Origin: Actinomycetes bacterium
Lineage (GTDB): Bacteria > Actinomycetota > Thermoleophilia > BMS3ABIN01
Reading direction: 5' to 3'
Assembly (NCBI GenBank): GCA_021790115.1
Contig: JAJYIM010000013.1
Location: 1-46,310 of the forward strand
Length of the DNA stretch: 46,310 nt
The position numbers and the translations under genes are program-made. Below the pieces are notes generated by a model. The model was not told where the DNA came from. It did no database searches and saw nothing but the letters and a program-made list of their open reading frames with translations. Shown piece after piece: positions 17,596 to 26,481 of the stretch; position 1 is the stretch's first letter, and each line of letters starts with the position of its first letter.

Positions 17596-17695
17596 GTTAA
17601 AAAAACCTCATAAATAGAACAGATTCAAACAAACCCAACGGCTTGATTTTATATATTATTGGTAAATCTTGCAAAATGGAATTACAACATCCTCG
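17596..17695. promoter_or_regulatory. AT-rich divergent promoter region of the polysaccharide locus
   Basis: This 100-bp spacer separates the two divergently transcribed polysaccharide units. It contains an AT-rich TATATATTATT run (about 17650-17658), a plausible -10 for the plus-strand ligase-like gene, and pyrimidine/AT-rich sequence upstream of the Wzz-kinase. No convincing -35 boxes can be picked out, so only the region, not the exact promoters, is claimed. Confidence 0.4.
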
Positions 17696-19315
17696 ATGAC
17701 TGCGCTGCCCGTTCGCTCCTTCCTTGATAAGCCTGCCGTGCCAATTACCGTTGCCACCGTGCTGCTTTTTTTACTGGAGGCATTCTCAATTTTCGCCAAT
17801 GGCGCATATTTTTTAGGGCCCATGACGCTGGACGTTATCGCTGCCTGGTTTTTATTGGCTGCCGTGGCATGGCTTGGACCCAACAGCGTCATCCAGCCCG
17901 GCTGGCCGATGATATCTTTGGGATTGCTGTTTTCTCTTTGGCTATGGAGCGGTGTTTCCATGCTTTGGACAATCTCTGCTGATCTGACCTGGGATGGTTT
18001 CAACCGCACCGGCGGATATGTTGCCATCTTTGCCCTGGGACTCTTTGCCGGAACAGACAAGCGCGCCAGGAATATTGCAGCTTGGATTTTTTTGGCCGCT
18101 TCTTTCGCCGCTGGCCTTTATTCTTTAGGGGTCAAACTGTTGCCTGCTGAGATAACAGATCCTAATGGACTTGGCCGGACTTCTATTCCGTTGGGATACA
18201 CAAACGCCCTTGGTTTGTTAATGGCGATGGCTTTTATAGTCGCCCTTTATCTTGCAGCCCGCCCGCAGGCTTTCTGGATAATGAGGATGATTGCCGCTGC
18301 AGCTGCGCTAATTTTTCTCCTCGGCCTGTTTTTTACCCTTTCCAGGGGTGCATTCCTGGCCTTATTTGCTGGCACGGCAACCTATTTTGCCTTGGTCCCA
18401 TTGCGATTGCGCAGCCTTACTATCCTGTCAATAGCGGGGGTCCCCGCATTATTAATCTGCTGGTGGAGCAATGCGCAGGTTGGCCTTATGAATCCAAGCG
18501 CTACGCTCACATTAAAATACCAAGCCGCATCAACATTGCGCCTCTATCTGCTGCTGGCGCTAGTTTTTGTAGGCCTGGTTTTCATTTTTGTATATCTGGC
18601 TGAATCTAAGCTGCATATTTCCAGTCGCAAAAAAACCATTGCCGGGGCTATTCTGATCGGGACGATTACGGTTGCATGTTTGACGTACGCCACTTTTTTT
18701 GCTACTTCCAAACCATCACTGCCTGCCTGGGTGGCCCAGGAATGGCACGCTTTTGCTGCATCGAAGCCAACAACTAATGGAGCCGACCGACTGCTCGAAA
18801 TAAGCTCGACGGTCCGGTGGCAATTATGGAAAGAGGCAATTACAAGCTGGAAAGAACATCCAGTTATCGGCCTCGGTGCGCAAACGTTCCCCTTGATTCA
18901 CTTGATGCAAAGGCAAAGGGGAGTCGCATTTGCTAAACAAGCGCACGGTGCTGAGTTTGATATCTTAAGTGAGCTGGGTTTGGTTGGCATTATTCTTGCC
19001 GGATCTTTTTTGTGCTTAACCATGGTTTTAGCGCTAAATAATTTTAGAAAGAATAAAGAAAACTCGCAGAGGGGACTGGCCGGCGCCCTGTTTTCAATGG
19101 CGATTATTTATTTAATACATTCTTCGTATGATTGGGACTGGAACATGTTTGCCCTGACTCTCCCTTTTTTCTTTTTTACCGGGGTTCTGGTGGGTTGGCA
19201 GCCGGTGACAGGCAGGGCGGCTTTGGGCGGCATACGGCATCAGCGGCTGGATGAACTAGACATAACTGGGCAAGGGCCGTTAAAGGGAAATAAAAACACC
19301 ACTTCGAAACATTGA
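17696..19315 (+). CDS. O-antigen ligase-type membrane protein (third of three)
   Basis: About 539 residues and ten to twelve membrane helices. FTLSRGAFLALFAGT lies in the helix preceding the outer loop, and the loop has STVRWQLWKEAITSWKEHPVIGLGAQTFP followed by AHGAEFDILSELGLVGIILAG, the Wzy_C signature region. The frame also allows TTG at 17669, nine codons earlier; ATG 17696 is preferred but neither has a clear ribosome-binding site. The C-terminal 45 residues are soluble and basic. It is divergent from the main cluster and followed by an epimerase gene. Being outside the Wzx/Wzy block, it may be the ligase that transfers the polymer to a cell-wall or lipid acceptor. Confidence 0.86.
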   Translation: MTALPVRSFLDKPAVPITVATVLLFLLEAFSIFANGAYFLGPMTLDVIAAWFLLAAVAWLGPNSVIQPGWPMISLGLLFSLWLWSGVSMLWTISADLTWDGFNRTGGYVAIFALGLFAGTDKRARNIAAWIFLAASFAAGLYSLGVKLLPAEITDPNGLGRTSIPLGYTNALGLLMAMAFIVALYLAARPQAFWIMRMIAAAAALIFLLGLFFTLSRGAFLALFAGTATYFALVPLRLRSLTILSIAGVPALLICWWSNAQVGLMNPSATLTLKYQAASTLRLYLLLALVFVGLVFIFVYLAESKLHISSRKKTIAGAILIGTITVACLTYATFFATSKPSLPAWVAQEWHAFAASKPTTNGADRLLEISSTVRWQLWKEAITSWKEHPVIGLGAQTFPLIHLMQRQRGVAFAKQAHGAEFDILSELGLVGIILAGSFLCLTMVLALNNFRKNKENSQRGLAGALFSMAIIYLIHSSYDWDWNMFALTLPFFFFTGVLVGWQPVTGRAALGGIRHQRLDELDITGQGPLKGNKNTTSKH

Positions 19316-19418
19316 ACCTGTAGACGACACTTAAGGCAATTCGGCTCTGGTATTGCTGTGCGGCAATAATTGTTAGTTGACAGGTGGAATTCGTTATTAC
19401 AAGAAATAATTGATATCA

Positions 19419-20336
19419 ATGAATATTTTGATTACAGGCGGTGCCGGATTTATCGGTTCTCATACATGCGAGCGATTTATCAATGCCGGGCACCGGGTTA
19501 CAATTGCAGATAACCTTTCCAGTGGAAACCTGGCCAATCTCGGCGCTGTCGCAAACGAAATAAACTTCTTGGAACTTGACGTCAGCGACTATGAGAGGAT
19601 TAACGATGCGTGCCGTAATACGCAGGCGGTGCTGCACTTGGCTGCCGTCTCCTCGGTCGTTAGGTCGATCGATAGGCCAATTGAAACAAACCGAGTCAAT
19701 ATCGGCGGCACAATCAACGTGATCGAAGCCTGCCGGCGGCAGGCGGTGCGCCGGTTGATTTTGGCAAGCTCTGCCGCTGTCTACGGCGACTCGCAGCAGT
19801 TGCCGTTTAGCGAGGACTCCCAAACCAGGCCCTTTTCGCCTTATGGCTGGCAAAAGCTGACGGGCGAATACTACGGCAGCTTTTACAGCATGTTGTCCGG
19901 GACCGAGTTTCTGGCGCTGAGGTACTTTAACGCTTATGGCCCCCGGCAGGATCCCGCCTCTCCCTACTCTGGCGTTCTATCAATTTTTGCCCACCGCGCA
20001 AAAAAGAAGCAGCCGCTGACTGTTTATGGCGACGGCGGCCAGACGCGCGATTTTATCCATGTTTCAGATATTGCAGAGGTTAATCTGAAAGCGGCCGAGG
20101 CCGCCTGGCCGCTGCCCGGAATAATCAATGTTGCCACCGGCAGTGAGACAAGCATCAATGAGGCCGCCAGCATCATCCAGCAACATGCCGGGAGCAGCGC
20201 CGGCTTGATCCACAAAAACAGACGCGCGGGTGATATCTACCGATCGTTCTCCTCCACCGGCAGGCTTCGCAACGCCCTTGGTTATGTGCCTCAAGTTTTG
20301 ATTGAGGATGGTCTTAAGGATTTACTGGAAGAATAA
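19419..20336 (+). CDS. NAD-dependent nucleotide-sugar epimerase/dehydratase
   Basis: 305 residues of the extended short-chain dehydrogenase family. NILITGGAGFIGSHT holds the Gly-x2-Gly-x2-Gly dinucleotide site, LHLAAVSSV and SSAAVYGDS carry the catalytic Ser region, and YGWQK gives the Tyr-x3-Lys pair. LRYFNAYGPRQ and YGDGGQTRDFIHV are substrate-binding elements shared with UDP-GlcNAc/UDP-glucuronate 4-epimerases (WbpP/GalE-like). An upstream TTG (19410) is possible but ATG 19419 starts just before the beta strand as usual. It probably supplies a C4-epimerised sugar for the neighbouring cluster. A separate GalE lies at 45083. It converges on the sortase gene with 22 bp between and no terminator seen. 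Confidence 0.92.
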   Translation: MNILITGGAGFIGSHTCERFINAGHRVTIADNLSSGNLANLGAVANEINFLELDVSDYERINDACRNTQAVLHLAAVSSVVRSIDRPIETNRVNIGGTINVIEACRRQAVRRLILASSAAVYGDSQQLPFSEDSQTRPFSPYGWQKLTGEYYGSFYSMLSGTEFLALRYFNAYGPRQDPASPYSGVLSIFAHRAKKKQPLTVYGDGGQTRDFIHVSDIAEVNLKAAEAAWPLPGIINVATGSETSINEAASIIQQHAGSSAGLIHKNRRAGDIYRSFSSTGRLRNALGYVPQVLIEDGLKDLLEE

Positions 20337-20358
20337 TAGGCTGGAGGCCGGAAACCCT

Positions 20359-21027
20359 TCAGGACTGGCGCAGGCTGGCGAAGGCCAGATTTGCCTGAAT
20401 AATCAGGCGGTGGGTGGTGTTCCAGATCGGATCGCAGGTGATCAGAGTAATTTCTTCGCTGCCGTCAGAATTTAGCACCGAGGTGTCCTCAGGTTGCGTG
20501 ATATGCTGATTTGTCACCGTGTAGTTAAAGTTACCGTAAGGAGTATGGAAAATAATCTCATCGCCTTTGTTGACATCATTTAGGTGCAGGAAGGGGGCGC
20601 CGTAAAGCACGCGGTCTCCGGCTATAGCAAAATTGCCGCCCATGCCGGGCAGCGGCGTTTCCTCCAGGTGCCCGGGGCCTTTGTGGAGGGCGTTGTCGTC
20701 AGAGCCTTCCACGACGATTACGTCAAGGCCAATTTTTGGAATTTCCAGGTCCCCGATTGTCTGCTCGCTGGTAAGCCGTGTTTTGTAGGCAAGCGCCAAT
20801 GCTCTGAGCTTGTCCTGGTTGGCGGCGCCCTGCAGCTTGGCCAGCACTGACTGGTTCAAAGCCAGGGAATCGGCCGACTGTTGGGCGTAATCACCGCGCA
20901 GGCTGCGCTGCTCGAAATAGCCGATAACCCACGTGGCCGGGATGTAAAGAATAAATCCCAACCCCACCAGGATTAACAGGAGACCAGCAATTTTATACTT
21001 ATTAAATTTCTTTATCTTGCCAAGCAT
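20359..21027 (-). CDS. Sortase family protein with Asp in place of the catalytic His
   Basis: 222 residues: basic N-terminus, one membrane helix (about 13-36), linker, then the sortase beta-barrel. The catalytic Cys is C198 in LITCDP and the transition-state Arg is R207 in TTHRLII. The segment that normally reads A-G-H-R-x3-G-A-P-F reads AGDRVLYGAPF here. The residue at the catalytic His position (138) is Asp, coded GAC where His would be CAC. All other class D/E-like features (LEIPKIGLDVIV, GPGHLEETPLPGMGGNFAI) are intact. The protein would be expected to anchor LPxTG proteins such as the one at 1043. The change may abolish activity, mark an unusual variant, or be a sequencing error. It diverges from the phosphatase gene at 21144. 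Confidence 0.9.
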   Translation of the reverse strand: MLGKIKKFNKYKIAGLLLILVGLGFILYIPATWVIGYFEQRSLRGDYAQQSADSLALNQSVLAKLQGAANQDKLRALALAYKTRLTSEQTIGDLEIPKIGLDVIVVEGSDDNALHKGPGHLEETPLPGMGGNFAIAGDRVLYGAPFLHLNDVNKGDEIIFHTPYGNFNYTVTNQHITQPEDTSVLNSDGSEEITLITCDPIWNTTHRLIIQANLAFASLRQS

Positions 21028-21143
21028 GCCAGCTATTGTTTCTTGCTATTTCAGCATAGTGTACAATATTTGTTTTCTCAAGCTGAATTCGTGTCCAGAC
21101 AGGTTCTTGGCTGCTTAATAAAGCACTCGCGCACTGGCGGCGC

Positions 21144-21920
21144 ATGCAATTTATCGATACCCATTGTCATATTATACCCGGTGTCGACGACGGTCCGGGT
21201 AACGCAGACGTCAGCCTGGAAATGGCGCGCCTGGCCGTGGCTGATGGTATCGGCACGGTTGTCGCCACTCCGCACGTGGTCGAAGGCTATTATCTGGGCG
21301 AAGACAGGGAGCTGCAGCTGCGCCGGCTGCGCAGCCTGTTTACAAGGGAAAATCTTGATTTGAATCTGGTTGCCGGCGCCGAAGTGCCGATGAGCCTCTG
21401 CGCATCAGGAGACGAAAATCTTCTCAAAAGGCTTTCCATTGGCGGCCGCTACCTGCTGATGGAACCATCGGAAACATCCATGGAGCAATTGGCAAAGTCA
21501 ATCTATCAGGTCAGGCTGTGCGGTCTTTATCCGGTGCTGGCTCATCCGGAGCGTTACAGCTTCGCTCATAATCAAATTTCCGCACTTGCGCAATTGCTGG
21601 GAGGCAATGATGTTTATATTCAGGTCACTGTCGCCGCCATTGAAGGCTTGTTTGGCAAAAGGGCGCAAAGGGCGTGGGAGCAGCTGGCGGCGGCCGGCAT
21701 TGTCCATTTGATTGGCACTGACGCCCATTCTGCGCGCTTGCGGGCGCCGCTGTTATCCGCCAGCTATGAAAAATTAAGCCGTCTGGCCGGCGATGAAGCA
21801 GCACGTGTCATCATGCTGGAGAATCCCGTCCGGATGCTTGCCGGTGAAAGACTTGCCTGGGCAAAGCCGTCCCCAAAAAGGGGATTTTGGCCGGGTCACT
21901 TTGCAAGGAGAAAAAGATGA
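21144..21920 (+). CDS. cpsB: PHP-type protein-tyrosine phosphatase (CpsB/YwqE-like)
   Basis: 258 residues of the polymerase-and-histidinol-phosphatase (PHP) fold. Metal-binding motifs are DTHCHIIPGVDDGP at the N-terminus, VATPHVVEGYY, LAHPERYSF, and GTDAHSARLR near the end. This combination and length match CpsB/Wzb-like phosphatases that dephosphorylate capsule BY-kinases in Gram-positive bacteria. The likely substrate is the Wzz-BY-kinase at 16024, about 4 kb away. A TACAAT box at 21062-21067 could be the -10 element, giving a leader of about 70 bases. A short alternating palindrome TTTTTTGATTCAAAAAA (21954-21970) follows the gene. The basic tail FARRKR is unusual but uninformative. Confidence 0.93.
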   Translation: MQFIDTHCHIIPGVDDGPGNADVSLEMARLAVADGIGTVVATPHVVEGYYLGEDRELQLRRLRSLFTRENLDLNLVAGAEVPMSLCASGDENLLKRLSIGGRYLLMEPSETSMEQLAKSIYQVRLCGLYPVLAHPERYSFAHNQISALAQLLGGNDVYIQVTVAAIEGLFGKRAQRAWEQLAAAGIVHLIGTDAHSARLRAPLLSASYEKLSRLAGDEAARVIMLENPVRMLAGERLAWAKPSPKRGFWPGHFARRKR

Positions 21921-22024
21921 AACAGCAGGCCGCTGACGCAAGCAGGGATTCATTTTTTTGATTCAAAAAACCGATAAATGGTGCGGGATTTGACTCGGCC
22001 GGTGCGTTTGGCCGACTTTGAAAA

Positions 22025-23005
22025 ATGAATGATCTCAGAAAATATAAGCTTAGCGAGGTGAACTTCCAGCGTTTTCGTGAGCTTGCGGGCCAGGCCGGCG
22101 GCATTGCCATAACACACGCCAAAAAAGAATTCCTCAGGCGGGCTTTGGCGGCAAGGGCCGGTGCTGTCGGCGCAGCGACGCTGGAAGATTATTACCACCT
22201 AATCACGACTGATGTCAACAGGGAGGATGAGCTAAGACAACTGTTGAGCAAATTGTCTGTTCCGGATACCGGTTTCTTTCGCAATCTTTCCCAGTTTAGC
22301 GTTTTGCGGAAATACATTATCCCGGAATTGGCGCGGCGCAAGGCGGACGAGCACCGCGTTTTGCGCTTCTGGTGCGCCGGCTGCTCGACCGGAGAGGAGC
22401 CCTACTCTGTCGCCATGTCCGTGCTGGAGTCACTGCCTGACCCCGGCACCTGGAAAATCGAGATTCTGGGCACCGACTTAAGCGAGCAGGCGCTCGCGCA
22501 GGCCCGCCGCGGCTGGTACCCGCAAGGCAGGCTTGCCAAAGTGGACAGGTCGCAGCGTCAGAAATATTTTCGCCGCCAGGATGGAGGCTATCAAATTGCC
22601 GAGCCGGCTGGGAGCCTGGTGACTTTTCTTCAGCACAACCTGGTCAATGATCCCCTGCCTATTGAGGTCTTTGGCACTTGTGACGTAATTTTTTGCCGTA
22701 ATGTCGTCATATACTTTACCCACACGACGGCCAGATGCGTAATTGAGCATTTTTTCGATATCCTCAACCCTGGCGGCTATCTGTTTTTGGGGCATTCTGA
22801 AACTCTTTGGAAGCTGTCGGCCAAGTATGCGCTCGTGGAGATGGGTGACGCTTTCATCTTTCGCAAGCAGCTGCCTACCTCGCTGGCGGGCAGGCGCTTC
22901 ATTCCGGAACGGCGCCTGCGCGAAGCGGGCCTGCCGGCCGGGATTGACCGTGACAGGCGTGTTGCCGGTTCGGACCGGCGGACCAAGCAGCGAACCACGA
23001 CATGA
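22025..23005 (+). CDS. cheR: CheR-type protein-glutamate methyltransferase
   Basis: 326 residues. An N-terminal helical domain (about 1-80) precedes a SAM-binding Rossmann domain with FWCAGCSTGEEPYSVAM, ILGTDLS, and the CheR signature FCRNVVIYF, then LNPGGYLFLGHSE. CheR methylates glutamates of chemoreceptors. The usual N-E-T/S-x-F-F-R element reads VPDTGFFRN, a departure from most CheRs. After about residue 288 there is a basic low-complexity tail rich in Arg and Asp (DRRVAGSDRR) not found in the minimal enzyme. No receptor, CheA, CheB or flagellar gene lies in the window, so it may serve a distant chemosensory system. The ATG has no strong ribosome-binding site. Confidence 0.92.
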   Translation: MNDLRKYKLSEVNFQRFRELAGQAGGIAITHAKKEFLRRALAARAGAVGAATLEDYYHLITTDVNREDELRQLLSKLSVPDTGFFRNLSQFSVLRKYIIPELARRKADEHRVLRFWCAGCSTGEEPYSVAMSVLESLPDPGTWKIEILGTDLSEQALAQARRGWYPQGRLAKVDRSQRQKYFRRQDGGYQIAEPAGSLVTFLQHNLVNDPLPIEVFGTCDVIFCRNVVIYFTHTTARCVIEHFFDILNPGGYLFLGHSETLWKLSAKYALVEMGDAFIFRKQLPTSLAGRRFIPERRLREAGLPAGIDRDRRVAGSDRRTKQRTTT

Positions 23006-23145
23006 GAACCTGTTTCGAATAAGTTCGAAGGCGCCGGGCAGCGTTCCGCTTTCAGGCGCCGGCCCAATCAAATCCTCTTTGCTTGTGATAACATTTCGCC
23101 GGTGTGGAATAACTTCAGACACTAATACGCAGAGGAGGTTGCTTG

Positions 23146-23442
23146 TTGATTTCCCACGATGAAGTCAGGTACGTGGCCAAGCTTGCCCGGCTCAAGCTTG
23201 AGTCAGGGGAGCTGGACCGCTACGCCGGCCAGCTGTCCGGCATCATTAATCACATCAACAAGATCTCCGAGCTTGAGCTTAAGCATGTTGAGCTGACGTC
23301 GCATGTCATCGAATTGGCAAATGTCTTTCGTGAAGATCAAGCAAGGCAGTCTGTATCACGGGAGCTTGCCTTGGCCAACGGCCCCGAAGTTGAAGCGGGC
23401 GCTTTCCGGGTGCCGCAGATCCTGGAAGCGGAAGAGCAGTGA
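23146..23442 (+). CDS. gatC: Asp/Glu-tRNA amidotransferase subunit C
   Basis: About 98 residues, the normal size. Helical GatC protein with ISHDEVRYVAKLARLKL at the N-terminus, a central FxELDRYAGQL-like helix and the C-terminal FREDQAR segment that wraps between GatA and GatB. TTG at 23146 is favoured because AGGAGG (23133-23138) then lies 7 bases upstream; another TTG at 23143 would be only 4 bases away. GatC stabilises GatA and links it to GatB. The stop overlaps the GTG start of gatA. A promoter must lie in the 137-bp spacer after cheR, which also contains two copies of GGCGCCGG. Confidence 0.95.
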   Translation: MISHDEVRYVAKLARLKLESGELDRYAGQLSGIINHINKISELELKHVELTSHVIELANVFREDQARQSVSRELALANGPEVEAGAFRVPQILEAEEQ

Positions 23443-24923
23443 CCGCGGCCGGCGGGAAAGGCAACCTGCTGCGGCTGAGCGCGATTGAGGCTCTCGGCCT
23501 GATCGGCAGGCAGGAGCTGACTGCTTCAGCCCTGACCGGCGCCTACCTAGCACAAATCAATCAACATGATAATGATGTATCAGCCTATCTGAGGTTGACT
23601 GCAACGGAAGCGCAACTGGAGGCCGCCGCCTTTGAGGCAGCCGCCGGTGAAGGCGCGCCGCCGCTGGCGGGACTGCCAACGGCAATCAAGGACGTGCTTG
23701 TAACTGAAGGCGTCATCACCACCTGCGCCTCCAGAATGCTGGAAAATTACAATCCTATTTATACGGCAACCAGCGTGCTGAAGCTGCGGCAGGCAGGCAT
23801 CGTCATGCTGGGCAAGACAAATATGGATGAATTCGCCATGGGCTCATCCACGGAAAATTCTGCTTTTGGGCCTACGCGAAATCCATGGGACCTGGGGCGC
23901 GTGCCCGGCGGCTCCAGTGGCGGCTCCGCCGCAGCTGTAGCGGCCGGCGAGGCAATCTGGGCGCTGGGCTCCGATACCGGCGGCTCTATCCGCCAGCCGG
24001 CGGCCCTGTGCGGCGTGGTCGGGCTAAAACCCACCTATGGCAGCGTCTCCCGCTATGGACTGGTTGCATTCGCATCTTCATTTGACCAGGTGGGGCCAAT
24101 CACAAAGACAGTCCGCGATGCGGCGTTAATGCTTAAATATCTGGTCGGCAAGGATGCCAATGACTCGACTTCGGTGGAACACCCGGACGAGATAGCCCTG
24201 CCTGAGGACCGGGATCTGGCCGGTGTACGCATCGGCATCGTGCGCGAGCTTGTCGGTAAAGGAATCGACGCCGAAGTAATGTCAGTTTTCAATCAGGCGA
24301 TAAAAAAAATGGAGGCGGCGGGGGCTCTTGTCAGCGAGGCCGGCCTGCCTCATGTTGAATATGCCCTGCCGGCTTATTACATCCTGGCGCCGGCCGAGGC
24401 CAGCGCCAATCTGGCCCGTTTCGATGGCGTCCGTTACGGCCTTCGGGCCGGCGGCGCGCATGCAGATGTCACGGAGATGTACGAGGAGACGCGCAGCCAG
24501 GGGTTTGGCGATGAGGTCAAGCGGCGGATAATGTTAGGAACTTACGCCCTTTCTTCCGGCTATTACGAGGCTTATTACGGGCAGGCGCAGAAAGTGCGCA
24601 CTTTAGTTGTGCAGGATTTTGCCGCCGCTTTTGCTGATGCCGACTTGCTTGTTTTGCCAACCGCGCCAACAACCGCTTTTAAGCTGGGAGAGAAAACAGG
24701 CGATCCCCTTACCATGTACAAATCAGACATCTGCACCATACCGGTTAACCTGGCAGGCCTGCCGGCGATTTCGATTCCTGCCGGGCTGGCGGGCGGCCTG
24801 CCGGTGGGATTGCAGTTGATCGGGCCGGCTTTTTCCGAGAACCTGCTTTTGCAAGCCGCCCATAGCGCCGAGTCCGTCATCGGCTTTGACAAGGTGTCGC
24901 CGTTGGTTAAACAGGCAGATTGA
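23439..24923 (+). CDS. gatA: Asp/Glu-tRNA amidotransferase subunit A (amidase)
   Basis: 494 residues, GTG start overlapping the gatC stop. An amidase-signature enzyme: catalytic Lys84 in TAIKDVL, cis-Ser159 in VPGGSSGGSAAAVAAG and nucleophile Ser183 in SDTGGSIRQPAALCGVVG, with the 24-residue Ser-Ser spacing seen in characterised GatA. It hydrolyses glutamine and passes ammonia to GatB for amidation of Glu-tRNA(Gln) and/or Asp-tRNA(Asn). The presence of the complete GatCAB set indicates that this organism makes at least one of these aminoacyl-tRNAs indirectly. Confidence 0.97.
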   Translation: MTAAGGKGNLLRLSAIEALGLIGRQELTASALTGAYLAQINQHDNDVSAYLRLTATEAQLEAAAFEAAAGEGAPPLAGLPTAIKDVLVTEGVITTCASRMLENYNPIYTATSVLKLRQAGIVMLGKTNMDEFAMGSSTENSAFGPTRNPWDLGRVPGGSSGGSAAAVAAGEAIWALGSDTGGSIRQPAALCGVVGLKPTYGSVSRYGLVAFASSFDQVGPITKTVRDAALMLKYLVGKDANDSTSVEHPDEIALPEDRDLAGVRIGIVRELVGKGIDAEVMSVFNQAIKKMEAAGALVSEAGLPHVEYALPAYYILAPAEASANLARFDGVRYGLRAGGAHADVTEMYEETRSQGFGDEVKRRIMLGTYALSSGYYEAYYGQAQKVRTLVVQDFAAAFADADLLVLPTAPTTAFKLGEKTGDPLTMYKSDICTIPVNLAGLPAISIPAGLAGGLPVGLQLIGPAFSENLLLQAAHSAESVIGFDKVSPLVKQAD

Positions 24924-25029
24924 ACGCGGGCATTCAGGCTTGTGCGCAGGCCCGAAAGACGCATGGCCTCAACCCCGCCAAAACATACATACAAATAAAA
25001 ACACCTAGGTCAAAACAAAGGAATATTTA

Positions 25030-26478
25030 GTGGAATTTGAACCGGTCATCGGTCTTGAGATTCACGTGGAGCTATCCACTGAGAGCAAGATGTTTTGTGG
25101 CTGCCGGGCAGAGTTTGGCGGCGAGCCCAACACCCGCTGCTGCCCGGTCTGCATGGCTCATCCAGGAGCGCTGCCGGTCGCCAACAAGAAGGCAATTGAA
25201 TATCTGGCCAGAATCAGCCTGGCGCTGAATTGTAATATCCCCGGGCGCAGCATTTTTCACCGCAAAAACTATTTTTACCCCGACCTGCCCAAAGGCTATC
25301 AGATTTCCCAGTATGACCAGCCGTTTGCAGTTAACGGCCAGCTTGGCATTATTTTTGATGACGAGCATATCAGTGTTGGCATCGAGCGCGTGCACATGGA
25401 GGAAGACACGGCCAAGAATATTCACGCCGGCAAGAGCGGCCGCATAGCGGGCGCCCTCTATTCACTGATTGATTTCAACCGCTCGGGCACGCCGCTGGTT
25501 GAGATTGTCACAAGGCCCGAGATCCACTCGCCGCAGGCGGCCCGGATATTTCTTAACAAACTCAAAAATTTGCTCAAGTATTTGGATGTCTCCGACTGCA
25601 ATATGGAGGAGGGATCGTTGCGCTGCGACGCCAATGTCTCTGTGCGCCCGGCCGGCTCCGGCACGTTGGGAGTCAAGACAGAGCTTAAGAACATGAACAG
25701 CTTTAAGCATTTGGAGAAAGGGCTGGCAAAGGAAATCGAGCGGCAGGTGGCCGTGCTTGAGTTTGGCGGGCAGGTGGTGCAGCAAACGGTTCATTTTGAT
25801 TTTGCCTCCGGCGAGGTGACGCCGATGCGCTCCAAGGAGTTTGCTCATGATTATCGTTACTTCCCGGAGCCGGACCTGGTGCCCCTGGCCGCCAGCAGCA
25901 GCTTTGTGCAAAAGATCACGGCGGACATGCCCGAGTTGCCCGACGAAAGAGCAAAGCGGTACATGGCTGATTTTAACTTGCCTGCCTACAATGCCGAAGT
26001 CCTGACATCCAGCCGCGAGCTTTCAGACTATTTTGAAGCGACACTTGCTTATTTCAACGACTCCAGGATTGTAAGCAACTGGCTTATGGGCGAACTGCTT
26101 GGTTACTTGAATGCCTCCGGCACAGAGCTGGCCGGCTGCCTGGTGACTCCAGCCGGCCTGGGAGGGCTCCTGAAGATGATCAGTTCCGGCGAGGTCAGTA
26201 ACGCCGTTGGCAAGGAAATCTTTATGGAGATGTGCAAGACGGGCGGTGCGGCGGAAAATATCGTCGCGGCCCGGGGGCTTACCCAGATTTCAGATGCGGC
26301 CGAGCTCGCCGCCATTGCCGAGCGGGTAATCGCCGCCAATCCGGCTCAGGCTGAGCAGTTTCGCGCCGGCAAGGACAAGGTTCTTGGCTTCTTTGTTGGG
26401 CAGATTATGAAAGAAACCGGCGGCAGGGCCAATCCCCAGGTAACCAGCAGAGTTTTAAGAGATAAACTGGCGGGCTGA
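25030..26478 (+). CDS. gatB: Asp/Glu-tRNA amidotransferase subunit B
   Basis: 482 residues with GTG start and AAAGGA about 8 bases upstream. N-terminal kinase-like cradle with PVIGLEIHVEL and the cysteine knob FCGCRAEFG...CCPVC (zinc site), VDFNRSGTPLVEI-type sequence, LRCDANVSVRP, and the family signature DYRYFPEPDL. The C-terminal YqeY-like helical domain contacts tRNA. It activates the misacylated amino acid with ATP and accepts ammonia from GatA. The next gene, a PEP carboxylase, starts only 3 bp after its stop, so the amidotransferase and carbon-metabolism genes are probably read as one transcript. Confidence 0.97.
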   Translation: MEFEPVIGLEIHVELSTESKMFCGCRAEFGGEPNTRCCPVCMAHPGALPVANKKAIEYLARISLALNCNIPGRSIFHRKNYFYPDLPKGYQISQYDQPFAVNGQLGIIFDDEHISVGIERVHMEEDTAKNIHAGKSGRIAGALYSLIDFNRSGTPLVEIVTRPEIHSPQAARIFLNKLKNLLKYLDVSDCNMEEGSLRCDANVSVRPAGSGTLGVKTELKNMNSFKHLEKGLAKEIERQVAVLEFGGQVVQQTVHFDFASGEVTPMRSKEFAHDYRYFPEPDLVPLAASSSFVQKITADMPELPDERAKRYMADFNLPAYNAEVLTSSRELSDYFEATLAYFNDSRIVSNWLMGELLGYLNASGTELAGCLVTPAGLGGLLKMISSGEVSNAVGKEIFMEMCKTGGAAENIVAARGLTQISDAAELAAIAERVIAANPAQAEQFRAGKDKVLGFFVGQIMKETGGRANPQVTSRVLRDKLAG

Positions 26479-26481
26479 GTC

